A DNA stretch of 35,858 nucleotides, from NCBI GenBank assembly GCA_910577175.1, contig CAJTLU010000002.1:298677-334534 (forward strand), read 5' to 3'. Under the pieces are notes generated by a model. The model searched no databases. It was not told the origin of the DNA and saw only the letters and a program-made list of their open reading frames with translations. This DNA comes from an uncultured Lachnospiraceae bacterium. GTDB lineage: Bacteria; Bacillota; Clostridia; Lachnospirales; Lachnospiraceae. This document shows, piece after piece, positions 17,333 through 26,671 of this stretch (position 1 is its first letter; the number at the start of each line of letters is the position of its first letter). Position numbers and translations under genes: made by a program.

Positions 17333-17362
17333 GGGGCTGTCGCTTTAGGCGCGGCCCCTTTT
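17333..17362 (+). terminator. Terminator after glgA
   Basis: GGGGC...GCCCC outer stem with a further CGC/GCG inner pairing around TTTA, followed by TTTTG. It begins 7 bp after the glgA stop. Confidence 0.8.
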
Positions 17363-17408
17363 GTCGGATGGAACGAAATTTGATGACTAAGAGTAGAAGG
17401 AGAGGTTT

Positions 17409-18914
17409 ATGAAGTTAGGAGAATTATTGGAGCAATTACTTGCAGAGCATTCTGTAATACGGATACAGGGGGAAAAAGAGGCTGAGGTAACGGCGCTGGT
17501 ATACGATTCGAGAAAGGCTGTACCGTCCGGGTCCGCTTTTTTTTGTATTAGCGGAACGGTATATGACGGGCACGAATATGCGGTAACGGCGGCGGAGGCA
17601 GGGGCTTCCGTGATTGTGGCAGAGCGGGAGGTGGCGCTTCCTGAGGGAGTGACGCTTGTGCTTGTTCCAGACACCAGAAGGGCGCTTGCCTATATGTCGG
17701 CGGCATGGTTCGGGTATCCGGCAAGGAAGCTTACGACCATTGGGATTACCGGCACGAAGGGAAAAACGACAACGGCGTATATGGTATACCATATCTTAGA
17801 GTCGGTCGGCATCAAGGCAGGTCTTGTAGGATCGGTGGAAATCAAAAACGGAGCGGAAACAATTGCTGCGGACCATACGACGCCGGAGTCCTATCTTTTG
17901 CAGAAGTATTTCCGGGAAATGGTGGAGAACGGATGTCAGGCAGTCGTAATGGAGGTATCCTCGCAGGGACTGAAGCTTTCCCGGGTTGCCGGAATTTTGT
18001 TTGATTATGGTATTTTTACGAATCTCGAGCCGGATCATATCGGTCCGGGCGAGCATGCGGATTTTGAGGAATACGCTGCCTGTAAGGCAAGTCTGTTCCG
18101 GCAGTGCCGTTACGGGATTCTGAATGCGGATGACCCGCATATGGAGCGGATGCTGCAGGAGCATACCTGCGGGGTAATGACTTATGGCTGCGGAGAGGGG
18201 GCGGACCTGCGTGCGACGGATATTGACCTGCACCGGACAGACGGGAAGCTGATGGTTTCCTACCGGACGGAGGGAGCGCTTCAGGAAAGTTTTTCCGTCC
18301 CGATACCGGGCATATTTTCGGTGTATAATTCGCTGACGGCGGTTGCTATCTGCATGCAGCAGAAGATTCCGACAGAGGTCATGCAGCGTGCTCTTTCCAA
18401 AGTACAGGTCAGAGGGAGGTTGGAAACGGTAGAGGTTTCCCCGAGGTTCTCGCTGATGATTGATTATGCGCATAATGCAATGAGTTTAAAGAGCCTGCTT
18501 ACGGCGCTGCGGGAGTATGAGCCGAAGCGTCTGGTTTGTCTGTTTGGCTGTGGCGGGAACCGTTCCCGCAGCCGCCGGTTCGAGATGGGAGAGATTTCCT
18601 CCCGTTATGCAGACCTGACAATTGTTACTTCGGATAATCCGCGGTTTGAGGAGCCGGAGGCAATTATTGAGGATATTCTGACCGGCGTGAAAAAGGCAGA
18701 TGGCGACAGCGTTACGATAGCGGACAGGAAAGAGGCAATCCGTTATGCAATTGTAAATGCAAAAGAGGATGATGTAATTGTGCTTGCCGGGAAGGGGCAT
18801 GAGGATTATCAGGAAATCCGCGGGGTAAAATATCCGATGGACGACAGGAAGTTAGTCCGGGAGGTCGTGGAAGAGCTGACAGGGGAGGAACGGGTGCGTC
18901 TTGGAATTTCGTGA
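17409..18914 (+). CDS. murE: UDP-MurNAc-tripeptide synthetase, meso-diaminopimelate type
   Basis: Mur ligase adding the third residue to the cell-wall peptide precursor in the cytoplasm. The 501 residues show the three-domain Mur layout: N-terminal UDP-binding (VYDSRKAVPSGSAFF), ATP-binding GITGTKGKTTT around residues 112-121, HTTPES-like DHTTPES near 157, and the C-terminal domain. The motif DNPR at 409-412 marks the meso-DAP enzymes, so peptidoglycan here likely carries DAP rather than lysine. GKGHEDYQEI near the end is also typical. Start: ATG at 17409 behind AGGAGAG. It begins a long same-strand gene run after the glgA terminator; no clear promoter is seen in between. Confidence 0.95.
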   Translation: MKLGELLEQLLAEHSVIRIQGEKEAEVTALVYDSRKAVPSGSAFFCISGTVYDGHEYAVTAAEAGASVIVAEREVALPEGVTLVLVPDTRRALAYMSAAWFGYPARKLTTIGITGTKGKTTTAYMVYHILESVGIKAGLVGSVEIKNGAETIAADHTTPESYLLQKYFREMVENGCQAVVMEVSSQGLKLSRVAGILFDYGIFTNLEPDHIGPGEHADFEEYAACKASLFRQCRYGILNADDPHMERMLQEHTCGVMTYGCGEGADLRATDIDLHRTDGKLMVSYRTEGALQESFSVPIPGIFSVYNSLTAVAICMQQKIPTEVMQRALSKVQVRGRLETVEVSPRFSLMIDYAHNAMSLKSLLTALREYEPKRLVCLFGCGGNRSRSRRFEMGEISSRYADLTIVTSDNPRFEEPEAIIEDILTGVKKADGDSVTIADRKEAIRYAIVNAKEDDVIVLAGKGHEDYQEIRGVKYPMDDRKLVREVVEELTGEERVRLGIS

Positions 18915-18979
18915 CGGAGGAAGGACGTGCGGCTTCCACAAAATGAGGAACCAGGACAAGAAGGAGGAAACGGGATATC

Positions 18980-21214
18980 ATGCGGTATGCCGATGTAATT
19001 GTAGACATTTCGCTGGAAAAGCTGGATAAAACGTATCAGTATGCCATTCCGGACGCCCTTCTTGCGGAGGCAGTTGCCGGAGCCAAGGTGAAGGTGCCGT
19101 TTGGCGGAGGCGGACGGATGATAGAGGGCTATATTATCGATACATCGGAAACGCCTGTATTTGACCCGGCACGTACCAAAGAAATCGCATCTGTGGTACA
19201 GGGCGCTGTTTCCCTGGAACGGCGGTTTATTGCTCTTGCTTACTGGATGAAGGAACATTTCGGCGGGACGATGAATGAGGCGTTAAAGACCGTGCTTCCG
19301 GTAAAGCAGGCAGTCAGGGAGGTAAAGAAACGGACGCTGGTGCCTGTGGCAGACGAGGCACGGTTTACGGAATATTATAACGAGGCAGTGGAACGGAAAT
19401 TTACCGCGCGTGTCAGACTTTTGGAGGAGCTGCGCGGGAAGTCTGCGGCGGATTACCGGGAGGTGCTGCAGAAGCTCCGGATTTCCGCCGCAACCGTGGA
19501 AGCGGTCTGCCGTGACGGAATTTTTGCCGTGCAGGAGGAAACCTGTTACCGCAATACCGCAACAGGGGTATGGTCAGATAAGCGTCCGCAGTTAAATGAG
19601 GAGCAGAAGGCTGCCGTAGAGGCAGTATGGCAGGATTATAAGGAAGGAAAGAGGGGAACCTATCTTTTATTCGGGGTAACCGGAAGCGGCAAAACCGAGG
19701 TGTATCTTGAGCTGATTGAACATGTGATCCGGGAAGGAAAGCAGGCAATTATGCTGATACCGGAGATTTCGCTTACGTTCCAGACGGTGCGCCGGTTTTA
19801 TGAGCGTTTTGGCGAGCGCGTTTCGGTACTGCATTCGAGGCTTTCCGCAGGAGAGCGGTACGACCAGTATCTGCGTGCCAGAAACGGGGAAATCGACGTA
19901 ATGATCGGGCCCCGTTCGGCGTTGTTTACGCCATTTGAACAGCTTGGCCTGATTATCATCGACGAGGAGCAGGAGGGTGCGTATAAGAGCGAGGGAACGC
20001 CGCGGTATCATGCGAGGGAAACGGCAGAGTATCTTGCTTCACTGACCGGAGCGTCCCTGCTGCTAGGCTCCGCAACCCCGTCCTTAGAGGCGTATTCCCG
20101 TACCGAAAGCGGCCAGTACCGGCTGCTTACCCTGACAAAGCGTGCCAAAGCGGCACAGATGCCGCAGGTGGAGATTGTAGACCTGCGGGAAGAACTGCGT
20201 GCCGGGAACCGTTCTATCTTCAGCCGGAAATTAAAAGAACAGATGAAAGAACGGCTTGCCAAAGGGGAGCAGGTTATGTTATTTTTAAATAGACGAGGAT
20301 ATGCAGGTACGGTTTCCTGCCGTGCCTGCGGCGAGGGAATGAAGTGTCCGCACTGTGATATTTCATTGACGTTCCATAAGGGCGGGACTCTTTTGTGCCA
20401 TTACTGCGGTTATGAAACGAAGCAGCCAAAGCTCTGTCCGGCGTGCGGTTCCAAGTATATCGGACTGTTCGGGACCGGGACACAGAAGGTAGAGGAGGCG
20501 GTGCTGCGGGAGTTTCCGGAGGTAAGTGTGTTGCGCATGGATGCCGATACTACAAAGCAAAAAGGCGGACACGATAAGATTATTAAGAAGTTTTCCAAAG
20601 GAGAAGCACAGATATTAATCGGTACACAGATGATTGTCAAGGGACATGATTTTCCGAGGGTAACGCTGGTCGGTATTATCGCCGCAGATTTGTCGCTTTA
20701 TGCCGGGGATTACCGTGCGGCGGAGCGGACGTTCTGTCTGCTTGCACAGGCGGCAGGCAGGGCAGGAAGGGACCGGCTTCCGGGCGAGGTAGTAATCCAG
20801 ACCTACCAGCCGGAGCATTACAGCATCACGGCGGCGGCAGCCGGGGACTATCTGGCGTTTTACCAGCAGGAGATGGCATACCGGAGACTGCTCCGGTATC
20901 CTCCGGCGGCGCATATTCTGGCAGTGTTAGTACAGGCGGAGGAACAGGAGACTGCCTTGCTGGGGGCTGGAAGGATTTCTGCGGCGCTGTCCCGGATGCT
21001 TTTCCCGGAAGAAAAAACGGGGACGGTCATTGGTCCGGCCCCGGCAGGTCTGGCAAAAGCAAACGACCTGTACCGGTATATAATTTATATAAAGTCGTCC
21101 GATTATGAACGTCTGAGGCAGTTTTGCCGGGCTGCGGCAGAGGAAAAGAGGTTGACGGAAGCGGCGGTTAAGTGTAATATACAGTTTGACTTTAATCCAT
21201 TTCATGGTTATTAA
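18980..21214 (+). CDS. priA: Primosomal protein N' (replication restart helicase)
   Basis: Superfamily 2 3'-5' helicase that reloads the replisome at stalled forks. The 744 residues match. It has an N-terminal DNA-binding domain, Walker A VTGSGKTE around 233-240, the DEEQ box (IIDEEQEGAYKSEG) near 325, and a zinc-binding region with paired CxxC motifs (CRACGEGMKCPHC, then CHYCGY, then CPACGS) at about 450-495. The helicase C-terminal motif VIQTYQPEHY follows AAGRAGRDRLPGEV. Start: ATG at 18980 with AAGGAGG upstream. The murE-priA-def-fmt order continues into translation genes. Confidence 0.96.
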   Translation: MRYADVIVDISLEKLDKTYQYAIPDALLAEAVAGAKVKVPFGGGGRMIEGYIIDTSETPVFDPARTKEIASVVQGAVSLERRFIALAYWMKEHFGGTMNEALKTVLPVKQAVREVKKRTLVPVADEARFTEYYNEAVERKFTARVRLLEELRGKSAADYREVLQKLRISAATVEAVCRDGIFAVQEETCYRNTATGVWSDKRPQLNEEQKAAVEAVWQDYKEGKRGTYLLFGVTGSGKTEVYLELIEHVIREGKQAIMLIPEISLTFQTVRRFYERFGERVSVLHSRLSAGERYDQYLRARNGEIDVMIGPRSALFTPFEQLGLIIIDEEQEGAYKSEGTPRYHARETAEYLASLTGASLLLGSATPSLEAYSRTESGQYRLLTLTKRAKAAQMPQVEIVDLREELRAGNRSIFSRKLKEQMKERLAKGEQVMLFLNRRGYAGTVSCRACGEGMKCPHCDISLTFHKGGTLLCHYCGYETKQPKLCPACGSKYIGLFGTGTQKVEEAVLREFPEVSVLRMDADTTKQKGGHDKIIKKFSKGEAQILIGTQMIVKGHDFPRVTLVGIIAADLSLYAGDYRAAERTFCLLAQAAGRAGRDRLPGEVVIQTYQPEHYSITAAAAGDYLAFYQQEMAYRRLLRYPPAAHILAVLVQAEEQETALLGAGRISAALSRMLFPEEKTGTVIGPAPAGLAKANDLYRYIIYIKSSDYERLRQFCRAAAEEKRLTEAAVKCNIQFDFNPFHGY

Positions 21215-21232
21215 TAACAGGAGGATAAGACA

Positions 21233-21712
21233 ATGGCGTTAAGAAAAATAAGAACATTAGGAGATCCGGTATTGCAGAAGGTTTCCAAGCCGGTAACAGA
21301 GGTAAATGATAAGATAAGGGCGCTGGTACAGGATATGCTGGAAACGATGTATGCGGCGAACGGCGTGGGACTTGCGGCGCCGCAGGTCGGCGTTTTGAAA
21401 AGAATCGTGGTCATTGACGTGACGGCGGAAGGAAACCAGCCGATTGTCATGCTGAATCCGGAAATTATTGCTACGGCGGGAAGCCAGACCGGGGACGAGG
21501 GGTGCTTAAGCGTTCCGGGAAAGGCAGGAACTGTTACCAGACCGAACGAGGTTACGGTGCGTGCCCTTAACCTTAACATGGAGCCGTACGAAATTAAGGG
21601 GACGGAGCTTCTGGCGCGCGCCTTCTGCCATGAAATCGACCATCTGGACGGCATCGTCTATGTGGAAAAGGTAGAAGGAAAGCTGCATGATGCCGGAGCG
21701 GCGGAAGAATAG
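21233..21712 (+). CDS. def: Peptide deformylase
   Basis: Metalloenzyme removing the formyl group from nascent N-termini in the cytoplasm. All three motifs are intact in 159 residues: GVGLAAPQ (44-51), EGCLS with metal ligand Cys91, and HEIDH with ligands His133/His137 and catalytic Glu134. Start: ATG at 21233 with AGGAGG upstream. The fmt start is only 10 bp after its stop, so the deformylase and the formyltransferase that creates its substrate are co-expressed. Confidence 0.97.
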   Translation: MALRKIRTLGDPVLQKVSKPVTEVNDKIRALVQDMLETMYAANGVGLAAPQVGVLKRIVVIDVTAEGNQPIVMLNPEIIATAGSQTGDEGCLSVPGKAGTVTRPNEVTVRALNLNMEPYEIKGTELLARAFCHEIDHLDGIVYVEKVEGKLHDAGAAEE

Positions 21713-21722
21713 GAGGAAGCAT

Positions 21723-22661
21723 ATGAGAGCGGTCTTTATGGGAACGCCGGATATTGCGGCGGAAGTATTAAAAAGTCTGCTTCAGTCAGGGAAGCATGAG
21801 ATTACAGCAGTCGTCACGCAGCCGGATCGTCCGAAGGGACGCGGGAAAGAGCTTGCCGCATCTCCGGTTAAGCTTTTGGCAGAGGAGTATCACATACCGG
21901 TGCTTCAGCCGGAAAAGGTAAAGGCGCCGGAGGCAGTAGCACAGTTAAAGGAGCTGGCGCCGGAGGTCATTTTAGTGGCGGCATTCGGTCAGATTCTGTC
22001 GAAAGAGATTCTTACGCTTCCAAAGTACGGATGTCTGAACGTGCATGCTTCTCTTCTTCCGGAATACCGGGGCGCTGCGCCGATTCAGAGAGCCATCCTT
22101 GACGGAAAGAAAAAAACCGGGATTACGATTATGCGGATGGACGAGGGCATCGATACCGGGGATATGCTGTGCAAGGAGGAGGTCGTGATTACGGATACGG
22201 AAACCGGACAAAGCCTGCATGACAAGCTGGCGGCAGCCGCAGGACCGTTGCTGCTTTCTGCGCTGTCCCAGGTAGAAGAGGGAACGGCAGTTTATGTGCC
22301 GCAGAACCATGAAGCGGCTACCTATACAAAAATGCTCCGTAAGGAACAGGGAAAGCTGGACTTTACTGCTCCGGCGGAGTATCTGGAACGTACAATCCGC
22401 GGATTAAGTCCGTGGCCAAGTGCGTATACTTACTGGAAGGGGAAGACATTAAAGTTCTGGAAGGCGTCGGTTTCTTACGACAGGGTTGAAGCCTGCCCAT
22501 GTGGGACACTGGTTTCAGTAAAGGACGGAATGCTTTGGATTATGACCGGAAACGGTATTTTAAAGGTGCAGGAGCTGCAGCCGGAGGGAAAACGCCGTAT
22601 GACAGCAGAGGAGTTTTTGCGCGGGTATCCGCTTGTGCCGGGGCTGGTATTCGGCAGCTAA
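21723..22661 (+). CDS. fmt: Methionyl-tRNA formyltransferase
   Basis: Transfers a formyl group from 10-formyl-tetrahydrofolate to initiator Met-tRNA. The 312 residues include the catalytic triad equivalents Asn106, His108 (NVHASLLPEYRGAAPIQ) and Asp144 (GIDTGDML), plus the C-terminal OB-fold domain (FTAPAEYLERTIRGLSPWPSAYT). The ATG at 21723 is chosen because AGGAGGA lies 7 nt upstream, overlapping the def stop, and MRAVFMGTPD is the standard N-terminus; the frame is open further upstream only by chance. Confidence 0.97.
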   Translation: MRAVFMGTPDIAAEVLKSLLQSGKHEITAVVTQPDRPKGRGKELAASPVKLLAEEYHIPVLQPEKVKAPEAVAQLKELAPEVILVAAFGQILSKEILTLPKYGCLNVHASLLPEYRGAAPIQRAILDGKKKTGITIMRMDEGIDTGDMLCKEEVVITDTETGQSLHDKLAAAAGPLLLSALSQVEEGTAVYVPQNHEAATYTKMLRKEQGKLDFTAPAEYLERTIRGLSPWPSAYTYWKGKTLKFWKASVSYDRVEACPCGTLVSVKDGMLWIMTGNGILKVQELQPEGKRRMTAEEFLRGYPLVPGLVFGS

Positions 22662-22670
22662 GCAAAGCAG

Positions 22671-22686
22671 CCCGGCTTGTGCCGGG
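22671..22686. other. Small GC hairpin between fmt and the protease gene
   Basis: CCCGGC-TTGT-GCCGGG forms a perfect 6-bp stem with no T-run after it. It may modulate transcript stability inside the operon rather than terminate it. Confidence 0.35.
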
Positions 22687-22718
22687 ACTACGAGTGAAAA
22701 GAAACGGAGGGTGTAACA

Positions 22719-23402
22719 TTGTATTATGACTGGACTTATATTTTAATTCTTATCGGACTGGCGCTTTCCCTTTGGGCTTCCGCAGGGCTGAAGAATACCT
22801 ATTCTAAATATTCCCAGGTAGCTTCCAGACGTGGAATTACTGCAGCAGAAGCGGCAGAGCAGATTTTGTACGGCGCGGGAATTACTGAGGTAAGGATTGA
22901 GAGGGTGGAGGGCGACCTGACGGACCATTATGATTCATCGGCAAAGACACTGCGGCTTTCAGATACGGTGTACCAAAGTACGTCGATTGCGGCAATCGGG
23001 GTGGCGGCGCATGAGTGCGGGCATGCTATCCAGGACAGCGAGTCTTATGTACCGCTCCGCCTGCGGCATTTTTTAGTACCAATCGTAAGCTTTGGGAGCC
23101 GGCTTTCCATGCCGCTTTTTATACTTGGGCTGGTGTTAGGGCTGCACCACAGTCTGGTTCCGCTCGGAATCTTTTTGTTTTCCTTTGCGGTGCTGTTCCA
23201 GTTTGTCACCCTGCCGGTAGAGTTTAATGCGTCCGCCCGTGCGGTTGCGATTCTTGGAGACAGTGGTCTGATTGATAGTACAGAGATTCCGAAGGTGAAA
23301 AAGGTATTGCGGGCGGCAGCTTATACCTATCTTGCCGCTACTGCAGCATCGGCGCTGCAGCTGCTGCGGCTGATTCTGATTGCGCGCAGAAGGAGAGATT
23401 AG
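22719..23402 (+). CDS. Zinc-dependent membrane protease, YugP family
   Basis: A 227-residue integral membrane metallopeptidase of the Zn_peptidase_2/YugP type. The HExxH-form HECGH at residues 98-102 would bind zinc. Transmembrane segments lie at about 5-22, 120-165 (two) and near the C-terminus, with an Arg-rich end. Start: TTG at 22719, supported by ACGGAGGG 8 nt upstream and no better alternative. The substrate is unknown. It is often found between fmt and rsmB in Clostridia, which is established context rather than proof of function. rsmB begins 2 bp after its stop. Confidence 0.88.
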   Translation: MYYDWTYILILIGLALSLWASAGLKNTYSKYSQVASRRGITAAEAAEQILYGAGITEVRIERVEGDLTDHYDSSAKTLRLSDTVYQSTSIAAIGVAAHECGHAIQDSESYVPLRLRHFLVPIVSFGSRLSMPLFILGLVLGLHHSLVPLGIFLFSFAVLFQFVTLPVEFNASARAVAILGDSGLIDSTEIPKVKKVLRAAAYTYLAATAASALQLLRLILIARRRRD

Positions 23403-23404
23403 GA

Positions 23405-24787
23405 ATGGCTGCGGAAGAAAGGGGCTTCCTGGCTGCAAGGGAGGCGGCAGTAAAAATGCTGCTTGCCGTATGCAAAGACGGGCAGTTTTCCCATGAGGCA
23501 AAGGAGAAATATCTTGTCAGGATACAAGAGAAGCGGGAAAGGGCACTTGCGACAAGGCTGTTTTCGGGATGTCTGGAACGGATGACGGAGTTAGACTATA
23601 TCATCGACCGGTTTTCTAAAACGCCGGTCCGTAAGATGAAGCCTGCAGTTGCGGCAATTTTGCGGACAACCGTGTACCAGCTCCGGTTTATGGACAAGAT
23701 ACCGGCAGGCGCTGCCTGCAACGAGGCGGTAAAGCTGACAAAAAAGCTTGGCTTTTCCGGTCTTTCCGGATTTGTCAACGGAGTGGCAAGGGCGGTCACA
23801 AGAGCAGGGATAATTGAGTATCCAAAGGCAGAGGAAAACCTGACGGAATTTCTTTCTGTTCGCTATTCGATGCCAACGACATTTGTAGAACAGATAACAG
23901 AGCAGTATGGGACGGAGACGGCGGAAAAAATATTTGCAGCGTTCTTAGAAAAGGAAACATCAGTATCGGTGCGCTGCATGACACATACGATAGCTGTAGA
24001 ACAATTAACAGAGGCGTTTCAAAAGGCAGGCATCCGGACAGAAAAAGGTGTTTATTCCAAAGAAGCGCTACGGCTTTTTGGAATTGATTCGCCGGAGGCG
24101 CTGCCGCTTTTCCATGAGGGTGCATTTTATATTCAGGATGAGAGCTCCATGCAGGCAGTTTTTGCCGCCGGACTTTCCGGCGGAGAGCGCGTGCTGGACC
24201 TTTGTGCGGCGCCGGGTGGGAAATCGGTTCTGGCGGCAGATATTTTGTGTTCGTCCGGCGGTGGCGGAACCGTAGAGGCAAGAGACTGCACCACTGCAAA
24301 GACGGCGCTGCTTGAGGAAAACAAAACCAGGTGCGGTCTGCAAAATATTACCGTGCGTTGTGTGGACGCGACGGTTTACCGGGAGGAGGATATGGAAGGT
24401 TACGACGTTGTTCTGGCTGACGTACCCTGCTCCGGCCTTGGCATTTTTGGAAAAAAGCCGGATATTAAGCTGTTTATGACAAGGGAGAGGGAAAAGGAGC
24501 TTTGCATCCTGCAGAAAAAGATTCTGGAGAATGCCGTCCGCTATGTAAAAAAGGGCGGAGTCCTGATTTTTTCTACCTGCACACTAAACAAAGAAGAAAA
24601 TATGGGAGGCTTTTGTTTTCTGAAGGAATGCGGAATGCAGCCGGAAAGCCTGGAGCCGTTTCTTTCCAAAAAGCTTTGGACGGATACGGCAAAGGACGGG
24701 TATCTTCAACTGCTGCCGGGAATCCACGAGGCAGACGGCTTTTTCTTAGCAAGGTTCCGGAAGCCGTCCCTTTTGCCGGAATTGTGA
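23405..24787 (+). CDS. rsmB: 16S rRNA (cytosine-967-C5)-methyltransferase
   Basis: SAM-dependent m5C methyltransferase of the Nop2/Fmu family acting on 16S rRNA. An N-terminal NusB-like RNA-binding domain (about residues 1-140) precedes the Rossmann domain. The SAM motif DLCAAPGGKS starts near residue 265. Cys342 in DVPCSG and the catalytic Cys392 in STCTLNKEEN are both present. 460 residues is usual for the family. Start: ATG at 23405, immediately after the previous stop, with AAGGAG upstream inside the preceding gene, suggesting translational coupling. Confidence 0.95.
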   Translation: MAAEERGFLAAREAAVKMLLAVCKDGQFSHEAKEKYLVRIQEKRERALATRLFSGCLERMTELDYIIDRFSKTPVRKMKPAVAAILRTTVYQLRFMDKIPAGAACNEAVKLTKKLGFSGLSGFVNGVARAVTRAGIIEYPKAEENLTEFLSVRYSMPTTFVEQITEQYGTETAEKIFAAFLEKETSVSVRCMTHTIAVEQLTEAFQKAGIRTEKGVYSKEALRLFGIDSPEALPLFHEGAFYIQDESSMQAVFAAGLSGGERVLDLCAAPGGKSVLAADILCSSGGGGTVEARDCTTAKTALLEENKTRCGLQNITVRCVDATVYREEDMEGYDVVLADVPCSGLGIFGKKPDIKLFMTREREKELCILQKKILENAVRYVKKGGVLIFSTCTLNKEENMGGFCFLKECGMQPESLEPFLSKKLWTDTAKDGYLQLLPGIHEADGFFLARFRKPSLLPEL

Positions 24788-24816
24788 GAACCTGAAACGG
24801 GAGACAGAAAAGAAAA

Positions 24817-25896
24817 ATGGAAACAGAAAAGAAAGATATAAAATCCTATACGCTTCCGGAGCTTACAAAAGAGCTTGAAGAGCTTGGCGAGAAGAGGTTC
24901 CGGGCGGCACAGATTTTTGACTGGCTGCATAAACGGCAGGTAACGGACTTTGCCTGCATGACAAACCTGCCGGAGACCTTAAGAAAACGGCTTCAGGAGG
25001 TTTATTCGCTTGTCGTTTTGCGCGAGGTAAAGCGCCTTTCCTCTGCACAGGATGAAACCGTGAAGTTTCTGTTTGCGCTGCCGGACGATAAGGTAATCGA
25101 GAGCGTATTTATGAAATATAAGCACGGAAACTCTGTCTGTATTTCCTCCCAGGCGGGATGCCGTATGGGATGCCGTTTTTGCGCTTCGACGCTTGGGGGA
25201 CTGGAGCGGAACCTCCTTCCTTCGGAAATGTTAGAACAGATTTACCGGATTCAGGAGCTGACCGGGGAACGGGTGTCACATGTTGTTGTCATGGGAACCG
25301 GTGAGCCGATGGACAATTACGACAATCTGGTGCGTTTTCTGCGGCTTCTGACTGCGGAGCAGGGGCAGGGGATGAGCATCCGCAATATTACGGTGTCAAC
25401 CTGCGGCATTGTTGAAAACATACGGCGTTTTGCGGAAGAAGGGCTTCCGGTTACGCTGGCGCTTTCCCTGCATGCGCCGGACGATATCGTAAGGCGGCGG
25501 CTGATGCCGGTGGCAAACCGTTATCCGTTAGAGGAGGTGCTTGCCGCCTGTGACGATTATTTCGAAAAGACAGGGCGCAGGATTACGTATGAATATAGTC
25601 TGGTGGCAGAGGAAAATGATACGAAGGAGGAGGCGGAAAAGCTTGGGAGGCTTTTGCATGGAAGAAATTGCCATGTGAATTTAATTCCCGTAAACCCTGT
25701 AAAAGAGCGGGCTTACAGGCAGTCAAGTTTTAAAAATGTTTTAAATTTCAGAAAAACACTTGAAAAATATAATATAAATGTTACTATTAGAAGAGAGTTG
25801 GGTGCAGATATCGGAGCGGCGTGCGGACAGTTGAGAAAGAGTCATCTGGATTCCGTTTCCGGTACGGAAAGCAAAGAAGGGGAAGGGTACGAGTAG
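24817..25896 (+). CDS. rlmN: 23S rRNA (adenine-2503-C2)-methyltransferase, radical SAM
   Basis: Radical-SAM enzyme methylating A2503 of 23S rRNA, and A37 of some tRNAs in the family. The 359 residues contain the iron-sulfur CxxxCxxC at Cys115, Cys119 and Cys122 (GCRMGCRFC), GTGEPMDNY, the SLHAPDD segment, and the second catalytic Cys336 in GADIGAACGQL. Start: ATG at 24817, 29 bp after rsmB. The phosphatase gene starts 20 bp after the stop. Confidence 0.97.
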   Translation: METEKKDIKSYTLPELTKELEELGEKRFRAAQIFDWLHKRQVTDFACMTNLPETLRKRLQEVYSLVVLREVKRLSSAQDETVKFLFALPDDKVIESVFMKYKHGNSVCISSQAGCRMGCRFCASTLGGLERNLLPSEMLEQIYRIQELTGERVSHVVVMGTGEPMDNYDNLVRFLRLLTAEQGQGMSIRNITVSTCGIVENIRRFAEEGLPVTLALSLHAPDDIVRRRLMPVANRYPLEEVLAACDDYFEKTGRRITYEYSLVAEENDTKEEAEKLGRLLHGRNCHVNLIPVNPVKERAYRQSSFKNVLNFRKTLEKYNINVTIRRELGADIGAACGQLRKSHLDSVSGTESKEGEGYE

Positions 25897-25916
25897 TATC
25901 GGAGGAGGTGAGAGCC

Positions 25917-26657
25917 TTGAAGTCGTATTGGGTTACGGATACGGGAAAAACGCGGGAGGTTAATCAGGATTACATATACAGCAGTGATGAACCGGTCGGT
26001 TCCCTGCCGAATCTATATATTACCGCAGACGGTATGGGGGGATACAATGCAGGGGATTATGCTTCCCGCTGTTGTGTGGAGGAGTTTGTCAGTCAGGTAA
26101 AAAGAAGCGGACAGCCGACGGTAATCAGTACCATGAAGGAAGCGCTTTCTGCAGCAAATGCTTCTGTAGCAGCGCATGCAGCAGAAAATTCCGAGCTGAG
26201 CGGTATGGGGACGACATTTGTTGCCGCGACGGTATTTCCGGACAAAATTTATGTAGTGAACGTCGGTGACAGCAGGCTTTATATGATTGGAAATGAAATG
26301 AAGCAGATTACAGTGGATCATTCCTATGTGGAAGAGATGATACGCAAAGGAGAACTCCTGAGAAAAGATGCAAGAATTCATCCGAAGAAAAATGTGATTA
26401 CGCGGGCAGTTGGCGTAGAGGCCGCGGTTGAAGCAGACTATTATGAGGTTATGACAGAAGAGGATTCGCGTTTTCTCCTGTTGTGTACGGACGGTCTGAC
26501 GAACATGGTAGAGGATGAAGAAATCCGGCATATTGTAATGAAGAGCGCAGATGCACCGGAGGAGGCGCTGCACCGGCTGGTACAGCGTGCCAATGAATGC
26601 GGCGGAAAGGACAATATATCGGCAGTAATAATTGAAATCAGGCAGGATAGGAATTAG
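25917..26657 (+). CDS. prpC: PP2C-family Ser/Thr protein phosphatase
   Basis: Metal-dependent (PPM) phosphatase, the usual partner of the adjacent PASTA kinase. The TTG at 25917 is chosen: GGAGGAGGTG (25901-25910) is correctly spaced, and the N-terminus KSYWVTDTGKTREVNQDY then fits the family; the frame's upstream extension overlaps rlmN. In 246 residues the metal-binding motifs are Asp18 (NQDY), Asp38-Gly39 (DGMGG), VNVGDSRLY, LCTDGLTN and the C-terminal GGKDNIS. It should reverse phosphorylation by the downstream kinase. The gap to that gene is 14 bp. Confidence 0.93.
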   Translation: MKSYWVTDTGKTREVNQDYIYSSDEPVGSLPNLYITADGMGGYNAGDYASRCCVEEFVSQVKRSGQPTVISTMKEALSAANASVAAHAAENSELSGMGTTFVAATVFPDKIYVVNVGDSRLYMIGNEMKQITVDHSYVEEMIRKGELLRKDARIHPKKNVITRAVGVEAAVEADYYEVMTEEDSRFLLLCTDGLTNMVEDEEIRHIVMKSADAPEEALHRLVQRANECGGKDNISAVIIEIRQDRN

Positions 26658-26671
26658 AAAGGTGAGATTTT